NCBI GenBank assembly: GCA_031548645.1
Contig: JAVBQX010000007.1
Coordinates: forward strand, 1 to 26,574
Length of the DNA stretch: 26,574 bases
Direction of reading: 5' to 3'
From: WRMR01 sp031548645
GTDB lineage: Bacteria; Planctomycetota; Planctomycetia; Pirellulales; Thermoguttaceae
Shown here one piece after another: positions 7,621-15,905 of this stretch. Position 1 is the first letter of the stretch. Each line of letters begins with the position of its first letter. The position numbers were made by a program, and so were the translations under genes. The notes below the pieces were generated by a model that saw only the letters and a list, made by a program, of their open reading frames with translations, was not told the origin of the DNA and did no database searches.

Positions 7621-9033
7621 ATGGACCCGACAATTTTGCATACCCTCAAGGAACTGATTTATCTCGTTTCCGCCGTTTTGTTCATCCTGTCGCTGTTGTG
7701 GATGGGGCACCCCGGCACGGCGCGACGCGGCGTTTTCGCGGGGATCGTCGCCATGGTCGCCGCCATCGGGGGCACGATTCTCCAGCCGGAAATCACGAAT
7801 TACACCTGGATCATCATCGCCCTTTTGCTCGGCAGCGCGATCGGCGTTCCGCTCGCCATGGTGCCGCTCACCGCGGTGCCGCAACGAACGGCACTTTCGC
7901 ACGCCTTCGGCGGTTTGGCCGCCGGTTTGGTCGGCGTCTCCGAATTTTATCTTTGGTTGACGCATCATCCTGAAAATATTTCCGCGTTCGGCATCGTGGC
8001 ACTTGTCGCCGAAGTGATTTTGGGGTTCCTCACCTTCACCGGCAGTTTGATGGCCGCCGGCAAGTTGCAGGAAATCATCCCGACACGACCGATCACCTAC
8101 AAAGGTCAAAACGCGATCAACTTCACGCTCGGCGGCGTCGCGATTCTCGCGGGAATCATCCTCGTCGCAACGTCGTCCTCGTTGGCGACCAGTTCGACGC
8201 TTTGGCTCCTGTTCCCGCTCATCATCGTGCTTGCCCTTGCGTTCGGCGTGCTGCTGATCATCCCGATCGGCGGGGCCGACATGCCGACGGTGATCGCGCT
8301 GCTCAATTCCTACGCCGGGCTTTCCGCCGTCGCGATGGGGTTCGTGCTTGACAACAAACTTTTGATCGCCGCCGGCGCCCTCGACGGTTCGTCGGGTCTG
8401 ATCCTTTCGATCATCATGTGCAAGGCCATGAACCGTTCGTTCGCGAACGTGCTTTTCGGTGCGTTCGGGCAGGTGCAGGCGTCGTCTGGGGCCGTCGAAC
8501 AGCGCAACGTCAAAAGCGCGACCGCCGAAGACGCCGCGCAAATCATGTCCGCCGCGCGATCCGTCGTTATCATTCCCGGTTATGGAATGGCCGTCGCGCA
8601 AGCGCAACACCGCGTTCGCGAATTGTACGACGTGCTGACGAAAGAAGGCGTCGAAGTCAAGTTCGCGATTCATCCCGTCGCCGGTCGAATGCCGGGTCAT
8701 ATGAACGTGCTGCTTGCGGAAGCGGATATTCCGTATGATCACCTGATCGAGATGGACGAGATCAACCCGGACATGCCGGAAACGGACGTCGCGCTGGTCA
8801 TCGGGGCCAACGACGTGGTCAACCCCGGCTCGCGACACGACAAATCGAGCCCGATTTACGGTATGCCGATCATCGACGCCGACAAGGCGAAAACGGTCTT
8901 CGTCATCAAGCGGAGCATGAACCCCGGATTCGCGGGGATCGAAAACGAACTCTTTTTCGGCGACAACACGTTGATGCTCTTCGGCGACGCGAAAGCGATG
9001 CTGACTGCCATCGTGCAGGCGTTGAAAGAGTGA
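7621..9033 (+). CDS. pntB: NAD(P) transhydrogenase beta subunit
   Basis: The 470-residue beta subunit carries membrane domain IIb (about eight or nine helices in residues 1-270) and the NADP(H)-binding domain III (about 290-470). Domain III shows the family signatures IIPGYGMAVAQAQH, HPVAGRMPGHMNVLLAEA, VIGANDVVNP and KRSMNPGFAGIENELFF. Together with PntAA and PntAB it couples inward proton movement to NADPH formation. A GAGGGGGG ribosome site overlaps the end of pntAB. The gene ends the operon and is followed immediately by an intrinsic terminator. Length and motifs are complete, so the complex is expected to be functional. Confidence 0.96.
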   Translation: MDPTILHTLKELIYLVSAVLFILSLLWMGHPGTARRGVFAGIVAMVAAIGGTILQPEITNYTWIIIALLLGSAIGVPLAMVPLTAVPQRTALSHAFGGLAAGLVGVSEFYLWLTHHPENISAFGIVALVAEVILGFLTFTGSLMAAGKLQEIIPTRPITYKGQNAINFTLGGVAILAGIILVATSSSLATSSTLWLLFPLIIVLALAFGVLLIIPIGGADMPTVIALLNSYAGLSAVAMGFVLDNKLLIAAGALDGSSGLILSIIMCKAMNRSFANVLFGAFGQVQASSGAVEQRNVKSATAEDAAQIMSAARSVVIIPGYGMAVAQAQHRVRELYDVLTKEGVEVKFAIHPVAGRMPGHMNVLLAEADIPYDHLIEMDEINPDMPETDVALVIGANDVVNPGSRHDKSSPIYGMPIIDADKAKTVFVIKRSMNPGFAGIENELFFGDNTLMLFGDAKAMLTAIVQALKE

Positions 9034-9047
9034 TTTTGTCGCATTCC

Positions 9048-9074
9048 GCGGCCTCCTGTCAGGCCGCTTTGTTT
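9048..9074 (+). terminator. Intrinsic terminator after pntB, overlapping the convergent gene
   Basis: The stem GCGGCCT (9048-9054) with AGGCCGC (9061-9067) has a 6-base loop and is followed by TTTGTTT. The minus-strand stop codon of the convergent gene (9059-9061) lies inside this hairpin, so the same bases encode its final Ala-Ala. No T-run is present on the minus strand, so it should work for pntB only. Confidence 0.75.
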
Positions 9075-9889
9075 CTGTAATCGTGTTGTTCCGTTTCTGA
9101 TCGCGTATACGGTTGCGGTGCGTTTAGTCGCATTGTCGAAGACAGCAGCCGTCCCGCGCCGGTCAAAAACAGGAGAACCAGCAGCGGCAGGAAAAGAAGG
9201 ATGATCGCCGTTCCCCAGGGCGATTGTAATCCCTCTTCGCTCTTTGTGACCGGACGGTTTTCAGGAACCGTAACTTTGGGAACCGTCGCCGCGACGCTTT
9301 CCTTCGCTGCAACTTTCAAAACGCTTTCTTCCGGGACGATGCTCCGAGCGTTAAAACTTTCCGCGACCGTCTGCATCTCCGCTTGGGACGCAATGACGGT
9401 ATCGTCATTGGTCGGTGGCACGAGCGGTTCCGTGAACACCGGCACCTGCGGCGTGATCATTTCGCGGGATGGCACAATGTCGCTCATCACGGGAATGTCG
9501 GCGACGGTTTCGGCAATGTGGAAATTTTGTGCAATCGCAACCGGTTCGGGAGAATTGCCGGCCATGTTTTCCGTTGCAATCGGCGGCAACAGTTTCGCGC
9601 GTTCGCCGGAACGACCGTCGAACGGACTTCCTTCATAGAGCACAAGGCCCTGGAGGTGCGGCGGAACGTCATCGCCGCCGGGAGAAAGGGACGATGCGTT
9701 CGCCTGATTTTCCGGAGCGGAGCTCTCGAACGTCTGTTGCCGGGATGACGACGTGTTCGTGCCGCTGACCCGTTGGAGCAATGCGGCAAACGTCGTGTCG
9801 TCATCGGCGAACGTTACAACAGCCACCATTGTCAGGATCGCCGACGTGACCATCCCGGCGAACATCCTTTTTCTTCGTCTCATTGACAT
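9059..9889 (-). CDS. Bitopic membrane protein of unknown function
   Basis: 276 residues with no family I recognise. The N-terminus is basic (MSMRRRKRM) and followed by a hydrophobic stretch to about residue 27, consistent with a signal peptide or anchor. The middle (30-220) is polar and rich in Ser, Pro, Val and Glu with little predicted structure. A strong membrane helix near 227-248 (WGTAIILLFLPLLVLLFLTG) is followed by a short basic cytoplasmic tail. This suggests a cell-envelope protein with most of its chain outside the cytoplasm. The start at 9889 has AAAAGGGA seven bases upstream; the frame is open much further but reads as shadow of the VWA gene there. It lies downstream of the VWA gene but is separated by a strong terminator, so it probably has its own promoter. 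Confidence 0.7.
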   Translation of the reverse strand: MSMRRRKRMFAGMVTSAILTMVAVVTFADDDTTFAALLQRVSGTNTSSSRQQTFESSAPENQANASSLSPGGDDVPPHLQGLVLYEGSPFDGRSGERAKLLPPIATENMAGNSPEPVAIAQNFHIAETVADIPVMSDIVPSREMITPQVPVFTEPLVPPTNDDTVIASQAEMQTVAESFNARSIVPEESVLKVAAKESVAATVPKVTVPENRPVTKSEEGLQSPWGTAIILLFLPLLVLLFLTGAGRLLSSTMRLNAPQPYTRSETEQHDYRNKAA

Positions 9890-9986
9890 TGCGATTCCCT
9901 TTTCACGATCGGACCGTTTTCCCTGAATTGTGTTTCCGTGCAGCGCACGCGTGCGCGACATGAGCAACATCGTCAAGGAAGCTGCG

Positions 9987-10024
9987 TAAAAAAAATGGCA
10001 TATTTTCACCCGCCAAAATATGCC
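9987..10024 (-). terminator. Strong intrinsic terminator after the VWA gene
   Basis: On the minus strand a 10-bp perfect stem GGCATATTTT / AAAATATGCC (10024-10015 with 10006-9997) encloses an 8-base loop and is followed by ATTTTTTTTA. It lies 60 bases after the VWA stop codon and separates that gene from the next one. Confidence 0.85.
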
Positions 10025-10083
10025 TGTTTCACGTCGAAAATTCCGATGTTGCGGAAAAATATTTCCACTGGATCGCAATCGTG

Positions 10084-11088
10084 TTACCGTGGTCGTCGCG
10101 AGAGGTCGACATAGATGAAATTGCCGTTGTTGTCGGCGGCGAGTTCCTGCAAACCGTTGTTGCGAAGTTGACGCGGCCCCATGCCGTATTCGACCACGTT
10201 GATCTGCACGCCTTTGGCCGTTTCGCGGATGCGCTGCAATTGAGCCGGGTTCAATCGTGTGTCGCCATCGGTCATGAAGAACACGCAGTCGGCGCCCATG
10301 CGGACGGCCTGCATGAGGGCCGGCTCGGGAAAAGTGCCGCCTTCGGCGATGATGCCGCCGAGGAATCGTTGCAGCTTGTCGAAGGTCGCCTGGTCGTAAC
10401 GCAGCAAACGCCCGGATTGATCGGAGCCGCCTTGTCCTGCGGTGTTGAAAACGGCCATTTTGTTGTTGAAAAAAATGACCTGAAATTGGATCGGTTTCGA
10501 TTCGCGAACGCCGGTGTCTCCGATGCTTTGCAGGCTGTCGAGCAGTTCGTTTTTGGCCACGAAAAGCGGACTGCGGCGATTGCCGTAGCCCGTGCTGGAC
10601 GACCGGTCGAGAACGTAAACGAATTTGCGGCCCGTGCCCTGAGCGCCCATGAACGTGCCTGTGACCGCGTCGCCGACGATCCCGACGCCCGGCTGTCCGG
10701 CGTTCGCGGATTCGCCGGCGCCGGGAGATTCGGTCGGTGACGTCTGCCCGATGACCGGGAGCGGACCGGTCGGCCGTTGCGGGGCCAGTTCGGCGATGTG
10801 TTGCGAGACGATGTCCGTGACGGAAGATCGTGATGCGACTTGCGGCATATCCGCTTGGTTCGTGCGAGCCTGTCGCGAAGCCGCCGGGGCGAAAACGATG
10901 CCCACATTTTCTGTGACACGGTCGCCCGGCGCGGAACGAACACGATGAACCGCCGGCATGAGCAGGATCAGCAGCAGGATCAAGACGGCATGGAACGTCA
11001 GCGAAAAGCCCCACGACGACATCGTGGTTTGCGGCAAAATCGCGAACGATCGTTTTTTGCTCTGTTCGGGTTGCGAGTCGGGGGGCAT
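10084..11088 (-). CDS. Membrane-anchored von Willebrand factor type A domain protein
   Basis: A 334-residue protein. A short polar N-terminus leads to one membrane helix (about 26-46), a Pro/Ser/Gly-rich linker (50-150) and a VWA domain (about 156-330). The metal-ion-dependent adhesion site is intact in its first part, D161-x-S163-x-S165 (DRSSS), preceded by the beta strand KFVYVL. Later elements include the strand FQVIFFNN and an MTDGD motif. Such domains bind a divalent metal and a protein partner; the partner here is not known. AAGGA lies seven bases before the ATG. A consensus-like TTGACA occurs further upstream on this strand (11149-11144) but lacks a well-spaced -10. The family is common in planctomycetes. 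Confidence 0.85.
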   Translation of the reverse strand: MPPDSQPEQSKKRSFAILPQTTMSSWGFSLTFHAVLILLLILLMPAVHRVRSAPGDRVTENVGIVFAPAASRQARTNQADMPQVASRSSVTDIVSQHIAELAPQRPTGPLPVIGQTSPTESPGAGESANAGQPGVGIVGDAVTGTFMGAQGTGRKFVYVLDRSSSTGYGNRRSPLFVAKNELLDSLQSIGDTGVRESKPIQFQVIFFNNKMAVFNTAGQGGSDQSGRLLRYDQATFDKLQRFLGGIIAEGGTFPEPALMQAVRMGADCVFFMTDGDTRLNPAQLQRIRETAKGVQINVVEYGMGPRQLRNNGLQELAADNNGNFIYVDLSRRPR

Positions 11089-11187
11089 TTTATTCCTTTA
11101 TATATTGTCCGTCTGATTTTACCTTCCTTGATATATCCCCTTTTGTCAAGAGGGATTTGTGTTTTTCCAGCAATTTTGCGGAGAATC

Positions 11188-11204
11188 CGGGGGCGTTGCC
11201 CCCG
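11188..11204. other. Perfect 7-bp hairpin with 3-base loop in the divergent spacer
   Basis: CGGGGGC-GTT-GCCCCCG. No T-run follows on either strand, so it is not a standard terminator. It lies in the 330-base spacer (11089-11418) between the divergent VWA and Na/Pi symporter genes, where I see otherwise only a candidate promoter. Confidence 0.6.
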
Positions 11205-11249
11205 TCGTAAAAGAAAAAATCGCGAAAATTCAAACGCCGCTGGGATTCC

Positions 11250-11277
11250 TTGCAAATTTGTCCGTCTGTGGGATAAT
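11250..11277 (+). promoter_or_regulatory. Candidate promoter for the Na/Pi symporter gene
   Basis: TTGCAA (11250-11255) and GATAAT (11272-11277) are separated by 16 bases. The leader would be about 135 bases. I did not see a convincing Pho box. Confidence 0.35.
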
Positions 11278-11418
11278 GATTCCCGTATTCTATTCGAGCG
11301 TGTGCGATGTCGTCCGTGACAACCGCAAACCTTTGATACCGCTTGCATGTTTTCGCGAACGTGTCGCGAAAAAATCCGGCGGCATATTTCATAACCAGTG
11401 ACCCACGAAAAAAATCAG

Positions 11419-13581
11419 ATGAGCGAGACCTGCCGACAATCCAAGACGGGCCCATTTCGCGGTTTTTCCCGCAAAATTTTCATTTCGATCTTCGTGTTGT
11501 TCGCCGTTGGAGCCGCCCTTTCGTGGCAGGGCACCACCGTCGCGAAGCTCCAGCCGCCGCGGGATGGGGAAGCTCCGACCGCGCAGGACGCCGCCGAATC
11601 CGCGACCGCTCCGGAAAACGAGCCGCAACAACAGGAATATTTCAATACGCTGCACAAGCACTCCGTCTTTCTCGGCACGGAAAAAAACCGCATCAATCTT
11701 TCCGAATCTGTCGCGAATGTCGAATCGCTGAAAGACGCCCCGGTCAAGTTCGAAGTGCTCCTCAACACCAAGCCGGAGGTGGTCGGGGCCGAAATCGACA
11801 CGGACAACAACATGACCTTCGAGTACGGCAAACTCGGCAAAAGCGAAATCACGATCCAGGCGACCAACATCCATACGGGTCACAAGGCCTTGTCCAAAAT
11901 GACGGTCGAAGTCTGGGCTCCCGACTACTGGAAAATGGTGCTCACCGTCGTCGGCGGGCTCGGCATCTTCCTGCTCGGCATGAAATACATGTCCGAAGGT
12001 CTCCAGGTCATCGCCGGGGCGAGCCTCCGTACGCTGATCGCGACCTTCACCGAACACCGCGTCCTCGCCGCGCTCGTCGGCATGACGGCCACCATGCTCG
12101 TGCAATCCAGTTCCGTCACGACGGTCATGGTCGTCGGTTTCATCAACAGCCAGATCATGACCCTCACGCAAGGCATCGGCGTCATCATGGGGGCCAACAT
12201 CGGGACGACGATCACGGCCTGGATCATCTCGATCAACCTCGGCGCTTACGGCCTGCCCATGATGGGGGGGTGCGCCTTCGTTTACATGTTCTCGAAAGCC
12301 GATCGCATCAAATACGCCGCCATGGCCGTCATGGGACTCGGGGCCGTATTTTTCGGGCTGGAAATCATGACGCAGGGTTTTTCAGTCCTCCGCGACCTGC
12401 CCGAATTCGCGCATTGGATGGAACGTTTCAGCGCCGATACGACCTGGGGCGTGTTGAAATGCGCGGCCATCGGCTGCCTTTTGACGCTTGTCGTGCAATC
12501 CTCTTCCGCGACGATCGGCATCACGATGTCGCTGGCCTCGATCGGCGTGATCGAATTCCCGACGGCCGCGGCGCTCGTGCTCGGCGAAAACGTCGGCACG
12601 ACCATCACGGCCGTGCTCGCTTCGATCGGTACCTCGGTCAACGCCCGGCGCGCGGCCGCGTTTCACGTCCTGTTCAATTTGACCGGCGTACTCTGGGTCA
12701 CCTTGATCTTCCTGCAATTCTTCCTGCCGACTGTCGTTTGGCTCATCGGCACGGATGACGCCGGCAACGTCAAAAATATCAGCACCGGCATCGCGCTGAC
12801 GCACACGATGTTCAACGCGACGAATACGCTGCTGTTTTTGCCGTTCACGAGGATTGTGGCGAAACTGCTCGTCAAACTCATCCCCGACAAGGGGCGGGAA
12901 CCGCAAAAAGTCAGCCTGACCAACCTGCATTCGCGGCTGTTGGAATCGGCGACCATCGCCATTGAACGCTCCCGCATCGAAGTGACGCGCATGTCGAACG
13001 GCTGCCTCGAACTGGCCGACGAGGTCAAGCAGGTCGCGCAATCGGACGTCGTCGACGAAGCGATCGTCGAGAAAGCGTTTTACAAGGAACAGGTGCTCGA
13101 CAGCCTGCAGGACGAGATCATCGAGTTCATGGCCAACATGCTCGCGGGCAACCTTTCTCACGACATCGCCGAGAGCGCGCGTTCGCAACTCCGCATGGCC
13201 GACGAGCTCGAATCCATCAGCGACTATTACATCGTCATCCTGAAATCGAACCTCAAACTGCGCGAATCGGGGCTCGGTTTTCCGGAGCAGGAGCGGGATG
13301 AGATGCTCGAACTGCACGACGCGGTCACGTCCTACTTTTTGATGATCCACCGCGCGTTTTCGCAGCGGAAAAACGGCATGGAACTGCTCACCGACGTACA
13401 CAGCCAGGGACGCAACATCACGCATCGCGCCAAGAGCATGAGGGACCGTTTCCTCAAGAAAATGTCCGACGAACGTTTCGAACCGCAACTGGTCATGGCC
13501 TTCAACGCCCAGTTGAACGCCTACCGCCGCGTGCGGGAACACACCCAAAACGTGGCCGAGGCCATCGTCGGAGTCAAATAA
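11419..13581 (+). CDS. Na/Pi-cotransporter family protein with extracytoplasmic N-terminal domain and PhoU-like tail
   Basis: Predicted sodium-dependent phosphate importer of the inner membrane, 720 residues from the ATG at 11419; a GTG at 11398 in the same frame is possible, and neither has a clear ribosome site. After a membrane anchor (about 24-43) comes an unusual insert of roughly 125 residues, then the transport core. The core holds two inverted repeats, each with the Q-S-S-S signature (229-232 and 360-363), plus the GANIGTT and GENVGTT motifs. The C-terminal 210 residues form helices with pairing like PhoU, typical of the YjbB/NptA group. The insert ends in a strand-like GKSEITIQATNIHTG...VEVWAP pattern, suggesting an Ig-like fold. 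The neighbouring glpT supports a phosphate role. Confidence 0.88.
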   Translation: MSETCRQSKTGPFRGFSRKIFISIFVLFAVGAALSWQGTTVAKLQPPRDGEAPTAQDAAESATAPENEPQQQEYFNTLHKHSVFLGTEKNRINLSESVANVESLKDAPVKFEVLLNTKPEVVGAEIDTDNNMTFEYGKLGKSEITIQATNIHTGHKALSKMTVEVWAPDYWKMVLTVVGGLGIFLLGMKYMSEGLQVIAGASLRTLIATFTEHRVLAALVGMTATMLVQSSSVTTVMVVGFINSQIMTLTQGIGVIMGANIGTTITAWIISINLGAYGLPMMGGCAFVYMFSKADRIKYAAMAVMGLGAVFFGLEIMTQGFSVLRDLPEFAHWMERFSADTTWGVLKCAAIGCLLTLVVQSSSATIGITMSLASIGVIEFPTAAALVLGENVGTTITAVLASIGTSVNARRAAAFHVLFNLTGVLWVTLIFLQFFLPTVVWLIGTDDAGNVKNISTGIALTHTMFNATNTLLFLPFTRIVAKLLVKLIPDKGREPQKVSLTNLHSRLLESATIAIERSRIEVTRMSNGCLELADEVKQVAQSDVVDEAIVEKAFYKEQVLDSLQDEIIEFMANMLAGNLSHDIAESARSQLRMADELESISDYYIVILKSNLKLRESGLGFPEQERDEMLELHDAVTSYFLMIHRAFSQRKNGMELLTDVHSQGRNITHRAKSMRDRFLKKMSDERFEPQLVMAFNAQLNAYRRVREHTQNVAEAIVGVK

Positions 13582-13608
13582 AGCAGGCTTTCGTTGGAGA
13601 GCAACGAC

Positions 13609-13637
13609 TTTTCAACGGGCACGAAATGCCTTACAAT
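13609..13637 (+). promoter_or_regulatory. Candidate glpT promoter
   Basis: TTTTCA (13609-13614) and TACAAT (13632-13637) are separated by 17 bases. A small hairpin, TCGTTG-GAGAG-CAACGA, overlaps the upstream edge and could end the preceding transcript weakly. Confidence 0.35.
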
Positions 13638-13693
13638 GGCACAATTGTCATTGATTGTATTGTATCGCCCTGCCACGCCGAGGTCACTGATTG

Positions 13694-15052
13694 ATGTTTT
13701 CATTTTTAAAACCCCCGCCGCCGAAAGAACGCCTGCCGGAAGAACAGGTCGATTCGCATTACCGCCGGCTCCGCGAACAGGTGTTTCTCGGGACCTTTGT
13801 CGGCTACGCGGCCTATTATCTGCTGCGGAAAAACTTTTCGCTCGCCATGCCGTCACTCATTGAGGAAGGCTATACCAAGGCCCAGCTCGGATATCCCCTG
13901 GCCGCGGTTGCGGTGGCGTACGGCCTGAGCAAATTCGTCATGGGGAACCTCTCCGACCGAAGCAACGCCCGGATATTTTTGACCCTGGGGCTCCTCCTGT
14001 CGGCGGCGGTCAACCTGGTTTTCGGTTTTTGGCATTGGGCCACCTCTTCGATCATGATCATGGTCGGTTTCATGTTCGTCAACGGCTGGGTGCAAGGCAT
14101 GGGCTGGCCTCCGTGCGGGCGAAGCATGGTCCATTGGTTTTCAATCAGCGAACGCGGTACGCGAATGTCGATCTGGAACGTCGCCCATAACGTCGGCGGC
14201 GGACTGATCGGACCGCTGGCAATTCTCGGGTTGATGATTTTCAATGACGATTGGCACAGTACGTTTTATTTTCCCGCAATGGTCGCGATATTGATCGCCG
14301 GACTCGTTTTTTTCCTGATGCGCGATACGCCGCAGTCGTGCGGGCTGCCGCCGATTGAAGTCTACAAGAACGAATACCCGCGGGATTACTCTCAAGCCCA
14401 TGAACAGGAATTGACGGCTTCCGAAATATTTTTCAAGTATGTTTTCACCAACAAATACCTTTGGTGCATCGCCATCGCGAACGCCTTCGTTTACCTGGTG
14501 CGTTACGGCGTCATTGACTGGGCACCGACCTACCTGATGGAAACCAAGGAATATTCGTTCAACAAGGCCAGTTGGGCCTATTTCGCCTATGAATACGCCG
14601 GCATACCGGGCACTTTGCTTTGTGGGGTCGTCAGCGATCGCATTTTCAAAGGCCGGAGGGCGCCAACCTGCGTGATTTTCATGACGCTCGTGACGATCGC
14701 GACGCTTGTCTACTGGTTGAATCCGCCTGGCAACCTTTGGCTTGATGTGACGGCGCTGATCGCCATCGGTTTCCTGATTTACGGACCGGTCATGCTCATT
14801 GGTGTGCACGCGCTTGATCTTGTTCCCAAAAAAGCCGCCGGAACCGCGGCCGGGTTAACCGGCATGTTCGGTTATTTCATCGGCACGGTCTTCGCCAATA
14901 TCGGTTTGGGCAAACTCGCCGACAGTCACGGTTGGGACATGTATTTTGTCATTATCATCGCTTCGTGCCTGCTTGCGATTTTTTTCGTCGCGCTGACCTG
15001 GAATTCCGGCTCGGCCAAGCATCACGCGCCGCACGATCAGGCGGACACTTGA
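13694..15052 (+). CDS. glpT: Glycerol-3-phosphate transporter, GlpT type (major facilitator, OPA family)
   Basis: Antiporter that imports sn-glycerol-3-phosphate in exchange for inorganic phosphate across the inner membrane. The 452-residue chain is close to Escherichia coli GlpT from memory through nearly its whole length: the N-terminus MFSFLKPPPPKERLP, YRRLREQVFLG, GYAAYYLLRKNF, VQGMGWPPCGRSMVHW, the MRDTPQSCGLPPIE linker, YEYAGIPGTLLCG, FLIYGPVMLIG and PKKAAGTAAG. The GYAAYYLLRKNF segment contains the family's substrate-binding arginine position. Twelve helices are expected. The ATG at 13694 follows GAGGT; a TTG lies one codon upstream. It directly follows the Na/Pi symporter. No glpQ, glpK or glpD is visible nearby. 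Confidence 0.93.
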   Translation: MFSFLKPPPPKERLPEEQVDSHYRRLREQVFLGTFVGYAAYYLLRKNFSLAMPSLIEEGYTKAQLGYPLAAVAVAYGLSKFVMGNLSDRSNARIFLTLGLLLSAAVNLVFGFWHWATSSIMIMVGFMFVNGWVQGMGWPPCGRSMVHWFSISERGTRMSIWNVAHNVGGGLIGPLAILGLMIFNDDWHSTFYFPAMVAILIAGLVFFLMRDTPQSCGLPPIEVYKNEYPRDYSQAHEQELTASEIFFKYVFTNKYLWCIAIANAFVYLVRYGVIDWAPTYLMETKEYSFNKASWAYFAYEYAGIPGTLLCGVVSDRIFKGRRAPTCVIFMTLVTIATLVYWLNPPGNLWLDVTALIAIGFLIYGPVMLIGVHALDLVPKKAAGTAAGLTGMFGYFIGTVFANIGLGKLADSHGWDMYFVIIIASCLLAIFFVALTWNSGSAKHHAPHDQADT

Positions 15053-15089
15053 AACGTTTCCAATTTTTCCTTGAAATGGATCCAAAGCC

Positions 15090-15890
15090 ATGTCAACACC
15101 CGAACGCCCTTTTGCCGTCATCACCGGAGCCTCGACCGGGTTGGGACGGTCCTACGCCGTGCGACTGGCCGAACGGGGGCACGATCTGCTCGTCGTTGCG
15201 AGACGCGGAGAACTGCTCAACGAACTGAAAGCCGAAATTGAGGCGAAACACCCCGTGCAGGTCGAGGTTTTCACCGCCGATCTGGCCGACGAAACGCAAC
15301 TGCTGCGGCTGGTCGACCGAATCGGGCAACTCCCGCGCATCGATTACCTGGTCAATAACGCGGGCTTCGGCTTGCGGAATCGTTTTCCGGACGTCGTCAT
15401 TGAAGACGAAATCGCCATGATCCGCGTGCATTGCGAGGCCAACGTCCGGCTTTGCCAGGCGGCGCTCGTTTCGATGTGTCGTCGGAAAAGCGGCAACATC
15501 ATCAACGTCGCTTCGCTGGCCTCGTATTTGGTCGGTCCCGCCGCGGCGGAATATTGCGCGACCAAGGCCTTCCTGCGATATTTTTCCGTATGCCTGCAAC
15601 ACGACGTGCGGCAATACGGCGTCAAGGTGCAGGCACTCTGCCCCGGCTTCGTGCACACGAGCTTTCATGAAGCGAAAACGATGCAGGGTCACAACATGAA
15701 CGTGTATCCGGAATTTTTATGGCTCGAATGCGACCGCGTCGTCCGGGATTCGTTGCGTGCGATTCAAAAAAGACGACATCGGGTCGTCGTCATTCCGTCG
15801 TTGCGCTACAAGTTGATCTACTTCCTGTACCACGCGCCGATCATCTCACAATTGACTTCTGCCGTCGTGCTGGCCATGTTCAAACGCTGA
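15090..15890 (+). CDS. Short-chain dehydrogenase/reductase
   Basis: A 266-residue classical SDR oxidoreductase. The cofactor site is TGASTGLG (12-19). NNAG is at 89-92. The catalytic set is complete: N118, S142, Y155 and K159 (Y-C-A-T-K). An Arg pair after the second strand (VVARRGE) favours NADP(H). After the core, the tail (residues about 235-266) is hydrophobic and basic (YKLIYFLYHAPIISQ), suggesting membrane association as in some ketone- or acyl-reducing SDRs. The substrate cannot be told. It starts 37 bases after glpT and ends 15 bases before the lipoprotein gene, so it may share a message with either. Confidence 0.9.
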   Translation: MSTPERPFAVITGASTGLGRSYAVRLAERGHDLLVVARRGELLNELKAEIEAKHPVQVEVFTADLADETQLLRLVDRIGQLPRIDYLVNNAGFGLRNRFPDVVIEDEIAMIRVHCEANVRLCQAALVSMCRRKSGNIINVASLASYLVGPAAAEYCATKAFLRYFSVCLQHDVRQYGVKVQALCPGFVHTSFHEAKTMQGHNMNVYPEFLWLECDRVVRDSLRAIQKRRHRVVVIPSLRYKLIYFLYHAPIISQLTSAVVLAMFKR

Positions 15891-15905
15891 AACGGAGGTT
15901 GCACG

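Noticed and set aside
11343..12758. 471-codon plus-strand frame overlapping the Na/Pi symporter
   Set aside because: Arg-rich low-complexity reading in the wrong frame; the overlapping frame has clear QSSS transporter motifs.
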